A stretch of 17,585 nt of DNA from Flavobacteriales bacterium (GTDB lineage Bacteria; Bacteroidota; Bacteroidia; Flavobacteriales; Crocinitomicaceae): assembly GCA_947375085.1 (NCBI GenBank), contig CANCEQ010000045.1:1-17585 (forward strand), in the 5' to 3' direction. Below, piece by piece: positions 13,979-17,585 of this stretch. The stretch's first letter is position 1. Every line of letters starts with the position of its first letter. The notes under the pieces are model-generated. The model was not told where the DNA came from. It saw nothing but the letters and a program-made list of their open reading frames with translations, and made no database searches. The position numbers and the translations under genes are program-made.

Positions 13979-15541
13979 GTGAAAATTCAAACTTATATAT
14001 TTAAAATTGCGCTTATTATAAGCGCAATTTTTTTGCTTAATTACCAAGCAATAGCTCAAAAAAATACTCTTGAGTTATTGCCAGGTTCTGATAAGTTTGA
14101 ATTTAATCAAAAAACGGGTACACACCGATTAATCGGTAATGTGAGTTTTATTTACCAAGGAAACACAATGTATTGTGATTCTGCTCATTATAGAGAAATG
14201 TTTCAAGAAGTTCGTGCTTATGGAAATGTTCATATTACTAAAAATGATTTAAATTTATATTGTGATTCACTTTATTATCAAGGTTCTTTAAAACAAGCTA
14301 AACTTTGGGGGAATGTTAGAGTTCGTGATCAAGAATATAAAATTACAACTGATACTTTAGAGTACGATGCAAATAAATCTGTGGCTATTTATAGATATGG
14401 AGGTAAAGTTGAAAGTATAGTCAATGATGAAATTCTTACTAGTGTTGTTGGATATATGTACTCTAAAACCAAGGATATGTTTTTTAGTCAAGTTGTAAAT
14501 TATAAAAGTTCTGATTTGAGAATGACGACAGATACTTTACGTTACAATTACAAAAAGAAAACAGCATATTTTTTTGGTCCCACAAATATTAATCAATTAG
14601 AAAAAAATATAACAAAAGGGTCCAAGATTTATTGTGAAAAAGGTTGGTACAATACGTCAACAAAAGAAGCTACACTTCAAAAAAATGCTTCTATTTTTAA
14701 AGATAATCAATTGATGACAGGAGATTATTTATATTCTCATTCACAAAAAGGAATTTCAATTGGTAAAGGAAATGTTGTCTTTAAAGATACTGCACAACAT
14801 TTAGAGTTTAGAGGAAATTATGCTTATTCATCAGATAGTAAGAGATTATCTTACCTGACAGGTCGAGCTTTAGCTCTTAAAATTGATGGAAAAGATACGT
14901 TGTTTATTCACGCAGACACTCTTTTCACTTTGAAGGATTCATTGGGAAATGCAACACAAATAAAAGGGTATAAAAATGTAAAACTTTTTAGAAAGGAATT
15001 ACAAGCAAAATGCGATTCTTTAGTATACGATAAAGTTATTGGAAAAATGGAATTGTATAAAGACCCAATTGTATGGGTGAAAGTTAAAACAGAACTAAAA
15101 GGTGATTTTATTGAAGTGTTTTTTGTTTCAGATACGATTATAGAGAAAGCAAATGTTTTAGGGAATTCTACGGTTTTATTTGAAATAGATTCGGGTAAAT
15201 ATTATAATCAAATAGGAGGTAAGGAGATTTATTCTTTTTTTAAGAACAATGATATTTATAGAACAGATGTAAAAGGAAATGCTCGAACGATTTCATTTCC
15301 AGAAAATACAGAAAAAAATGATTCAACTGTCGTTATTAAACGTTTAGGAATGAATCGTATTTATGCTTCTGATTTGAGAGTTTATTTAGATAGTAATGAA
15401 GTAGAAGGAATAACCTATTTTGAAAAACCGGATGGTGTATTTTATCCAATGGAAAAGTTGAACAAAGAGGAACAATTTATCAAAGGTTTTAAATGGCTGG
15501 CAGTTTTAAGACCTAAAACTTGGAAAGAAATTTTAGATTAA
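13979..15541 (+). CDS. OstA/LptA-like periplasmic protein (LPS-transport type), 520 aa
   Basis: A protein with OstA-type repeats, the beta-strand fold of LptA and the LptD N-terminus that binds lipid A and carries LPS across the periplasm. Residues 1-26 are a signal peptide (FKIALIISAIFLLNYQAIAQ). From about 45 to the C-terminal third, short repeats follow the OstA pattern (for example NTMYCDSAHYREMFQEVRAY and NLYCDSLYYQGSLKQAKLWG, each with a 'YCDS...Y' core and a GNV strand turn). Translation must start at GTG 13979, because an in-frame stop ends directly before it and the next ATG is past the signal peptide. The start is 3 bp after the purA stop, suggesting coupled expression. It is longer than LptA and has no LptD barrel; its exact role in LPS transport is inferred. 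Confidence 0.88.
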   Translation: MKIQTYIFKIALIISAIFLLNYQAIAQKNTLELLPGSDKFEFNQKTGTHRLIGNVSFIYQGNTMYCDSAHYREMFQEVRAYGNVHITKNDLNLYCDSLYYQGSLKQAKLWGNVRVRDQEYKITTDTLEYDANKSVAIYRYGGKVESIVNDEILTSVVGYMYSKTKDMFFSQVVNYKSSDLRMTTDTLRYNYKKKTAYFFGPTNINQLEKNITKGSKIYCEKGWYNTSTKEATLQKNASIFKDNQLMTGDYLYSHSQKGISIGKGNVVFKDTAQHLEFRGNYAYSSDSKRLSYLTGRALALKIDGKDTLFIHADTLFTLKDSLGNATQIKGYKNVKLFRKELQAKCDSLVYDKVIGKMELYKDPIVWVKVKTELKGDFIEVFFVSDTIIEKANVLGNSTVLFEIDSGKYYNQIGGKEIYSFFKNNDIYRTDVKGNARTISFPENTEKNDSTVVIKRLGMNRIYASDLRVYLDSNEVEGITYFEKPDGVFYPMEKLNKEEQFIKGFKWLAVLRPKTWKEILD

Positions 15542-15580
15542 AAAATTCCCCACATTATATATTTTACAATGTGGGGAAAT
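15541..15580. terminator. bidirectional terminator between OstA-like gene and rel
   Basis: A perfect 11-bp stem TTCCCCACATT (15546-15556) / AATGTGGGGAA (15568-15578) with an 11-base loop lies between the two convergent stops. It has A-rich sequence on both sides. It probably ends both transcripts. Confidence 0.85.
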
Positions 15581-15586
15581 ATATTA

Positions 15587-17585
15587 TTAATGTTCAACAT
15601 CAACATCCCAACGTTCTACTCGCATAACGCCTTCAACCTGTTCAAATTTACTCATCAATTGTTCTAAATGTTGAGTGTCATAAACCAATACTTTAATACG
15701 ACCTTCGAATAATCCATCATTTGTTTCAAAAGAAATGAATTTCATATTCACGTTTTGTTGATTTGATATTATTTCTGTTAATTTGTTTACAATACCTAAA
15801 CTATCTGTACCAAATAATTTAATAGCAGCTAAACGCTCTTTTAATTCCTCATCTTTCCATCTTGCTTTTACTAAACGGTAAGCCATTTTAGACATTAGGT
15901 GTTCAGCATTTGAACAGCTATTTCGATGAATTTTGACACCGTCGTTAATTGTGATGAATCCAAAGATTAAATCTCCAGGAATTGGATTACAACAACGTCC
16001 CATTGTGTATTGGATATTTTTGAAATCTTCACCTATAATGATTACATCTTCTTTTTGATTGATTTTAGAATAAACATCTTGTTCGTTTCTATCTTTTGGA
16101 GAAACATTTTTCTTCTCTAATAAAAGCGTTCCATTTTGGTTTTCTAATTCTCTTAAACGAGTTAAATCAATTTTGCTTTTAGCAATTCTAAAAAAGAGTT
16201 CTGTTGAATTAGGAAGGGCATAAAAACGTTCTAATACAGCAATATTTTCCTTTGTAGATTTAATATTGAATTGCTTTAATTTTCGCTCTAATATTTCTTT
16301 ACCATCTTGAGCGATTGCTTTTCTTTCCTCGTTAAGCGTATTTTTAATTTTTTGTTTTGCTCTTGCAGAAATCACCATCATCAACCACTCATCTGTTGGT
16401 TTTTGTTTTGGTGAAGTAATGATTTCTAATTGATCACCACTTTGAAGCTGGTAACTCAAAGGAACAAGTCTATTATTGACTTTTCCTCCAATACATTTGT
16501 TTCCAATGTCTGTATGAAGATCATAAGCAAAATCAAGAATTGTAGATCCATTTGGAAGAACTCTTAAATCACCTTTTGGAGTAAAAATGTAGATTTCTTC
16601 TCTGAATAAGTTCAGCTTGAAATCGTTAACAAAATCCATTGCATTAGCATCAGGATTTTCCATTAAATCACGGATTTCATTAATCCAACGATCTAATTTA
16701 CTGTCTTCTGTATTGTTTTCTTTGTATTTGTAATGAGCAGCTAAACCTTTTTCTGCAATCTCATCCATACGTTTAGAACGAATTTGGACTTCAACCCATT
16801 TTCCTGTAGGAGACATCACTGTTGTGTGAAGTGACTCATATCCGTTGGCACGAGGAGTTGAAATCCAGTCTCTTAATCTGTCTGGACTTGGTTGGTAGAA
16901 ATCGGTTACGATACTATATATTCTCCAAGCATCTGGTTTTTCCAATTCTTGAGGAGTATCTATAATGATACGAATAGCAAAAATATCATATACTTCTTCA
17001 AAAGGAATACCTTGTTTTAACATCTTACGATGAATTGAAGAGATTGATTTTGTTCTTGCTTTTATTTCAAAAACATACCCTTCATATTGAAGTGCTTCCT
17101 TTATTGGATTTATGAAACGACGAATAAAACGATTTCTAACATCTTGGGTCGATTTCAAGTTTGCTTCAATACTTCTGTAAACTTCACCATCCGTATAGAG
17201 CATTGCTAAATCTTCAAGCTCACCTTTAATTAAGTATAAACCTAAACGATGCGCTAAAGGAGCGTATAAGAATTTAGTTTCAGATGCAATTTTCAATTGT
17301 TTATCCGGAACCATACTTCCCAACGTTCTCATATTGTGAAGTCTATCAGCTAATTTGATTAACACTACTCGAATATCTTCCGAAAGTGTTAATATCATTT
17401 TTCTGAAATTCTCCGCTTGAATTGAAGCATTTTCGTCAAATACTTCAGGGATTTTTGTTAAACCATCAATAATCAAACGAACTTTTGGGCCGAATAAATC
17501 TTCTACATCTTGAAGTGTAATATGAGTGTCTTCAACCGTATCATGCAATAAAGCACAAATAACAGATGTCGCTCCAAGCCCCATT
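15587..17585 (-). CDS. rel: bifunctional-type Rel/SpoT (p)ppGpp synthetase/hydrolase, N-terminus missing
   Basis: Stringent-response enzyme making and breaking (p)ppGpp. The gene runs off the right edge. The first visible residue is an internal Met (MGLGATSV is normally preceded by more HD domain), and about 70-80 residues appear to be missing. Counting from that Met, the HD hydrolase motif HDTVED is at 14-19 with KLADRLHNMRTL at 77-88. The synthetase domain (about 175-285) has VYDIFAIRII and the GYESLHTT nucleotide motif at 248-255. TGS is about 330-390, the Cys/His-rich zinc-finger-like part (GRCCNPIPGD) about 525-560, and ACT about 587-660. Both HD and synthetase motifs look intact, so both activities are expected. 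It ends at a shared terminator with the convergent OstA-like gene. Confidence 0.97.
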   Translation of the reverse strand, partial: MGLGATSVICALLHDTVEDTHITLQDVEDLFGPKVRLIIDGLTKIPEVFDENASIQAENFRKMILTLSEDIRVVLIKLADRLHNMRTLGSMVPDKQLKIASETKFLYAPLAHRLGLYLIKGELEDLAMLYTDGEVYRSIEANLKSTQDVRNRFIRRFINPIKEALQYEGYVFEIKARTKSISSIHRKMLKQGIPFEEVYDIFAIRIIIDTPQELEKPDAWRIYSIVTDFYQPSPDRLRDWISTPRANGYESLHTTVMSPTGKWVEVQIRSKRMDEIAEKGLAAHYKYKENNTEDSKLDRWINEIRDLMENPDANAMDFVNDFKLNLFREEIYIFTPKGDLRVLPNGSTILDFAYDLHTDIGNKCIGGKVNNRLVPLSYQLQSGDQLEIITSPKQKPTDEWLMMVISARAKQKIKNTLNEERKAIAQDGKEILERKLKQFNIKSTKENIAVLERFYALPNSTELFFRIAKSKIDLTRLRELENQNGTLLLEKKNVSPKDRNEQDVYSKINQKEDVIIIGEDFKNIQYTMGRCCNPIPGDLIFGFITINDGVKIHRNSCSNAEHLMSKMAYRLVKARWKDEELKERLAAIKLFGTDSLGIVNKLTEIISNQQNVNMKFISFETNDGLFEGRIKVLVYDTQHLEQLMSKFEQVEGVMRVERWDVDVEH

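Overview
The window looks like chromosomal DNA from a member of the Bacteroidetes, most likely a flavobacterium. The DNA is strongly AT-rich. Several leaders carry the Bacteroidetes promoter form TTG-N19-TAnnTTTG, and Shine-Dalgarno sequences are largely absent. The gene content fits too: a TonB/ExbBD set joined to folC, purA followed by an OstA-like gene, a flavobacterial-type Fur and a long bifunctional-type Rel/SpoT.

Left part, about 1-5840: an accessory region of poorly recognisable genes. It holds a minus-strand pair (a 102-aa unknown protein and a 369-aa secreted unknown protein) and a divergent XRE-type regulator. A 353-bp stretch without a gene follows. Next come two adjacent RadC-like JAB/MPN genes, one with the metal-binding histidines and one without. 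A cluster of inverted repeats then separates them from a convergent gene for a 664-residue superfamily-2 helicase-like protein whose P-loop lacks the usual lysine. Small direct repeats flank the helicase gene. The region stops at the 3' end of a tRNA-Val(UAC) gene, a classical integration point for mobile elements. No integrase or duplicated tRNA end is visible here, so an integrated element is an inference.

Middle part, about 5840-11343: tRNA-Val with its own promoter and terminator. Then comes a minus-strand cluster exbB-exbD-tonB-folC, with overlapping ends between exbB/exbD and tonB/folC. It would power outer-membrane uptake and includes one folate gene. Upstream lie a Glu/Leu/Phe/Val-type amino-acid dehydrogenase with its own terminator and a small exported unknown protein.

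Right part, about 11400-17585: plus-strand gmhA (sedoheptulose-7-phosphate isomerase), fur, purA and an OstA/LptA-like gene that starts with GTG three bases after purA ends. A convergent terminator separates this from rel/spoT, which runs in from the right edge and lacks its N-terminus here. Themes of this half are envelope biogenesis (gmhA, OstA), metal and nucleotide homeostasis (fur, purA) and the stringent response (rel).

The least understood biology is in the left accessory region: the paired active/inactive JAMM genes, the lysine-less helicase, and the regulator beside a secreted-protein pair. Whether these form one system cannot be settled from this sequence alone.
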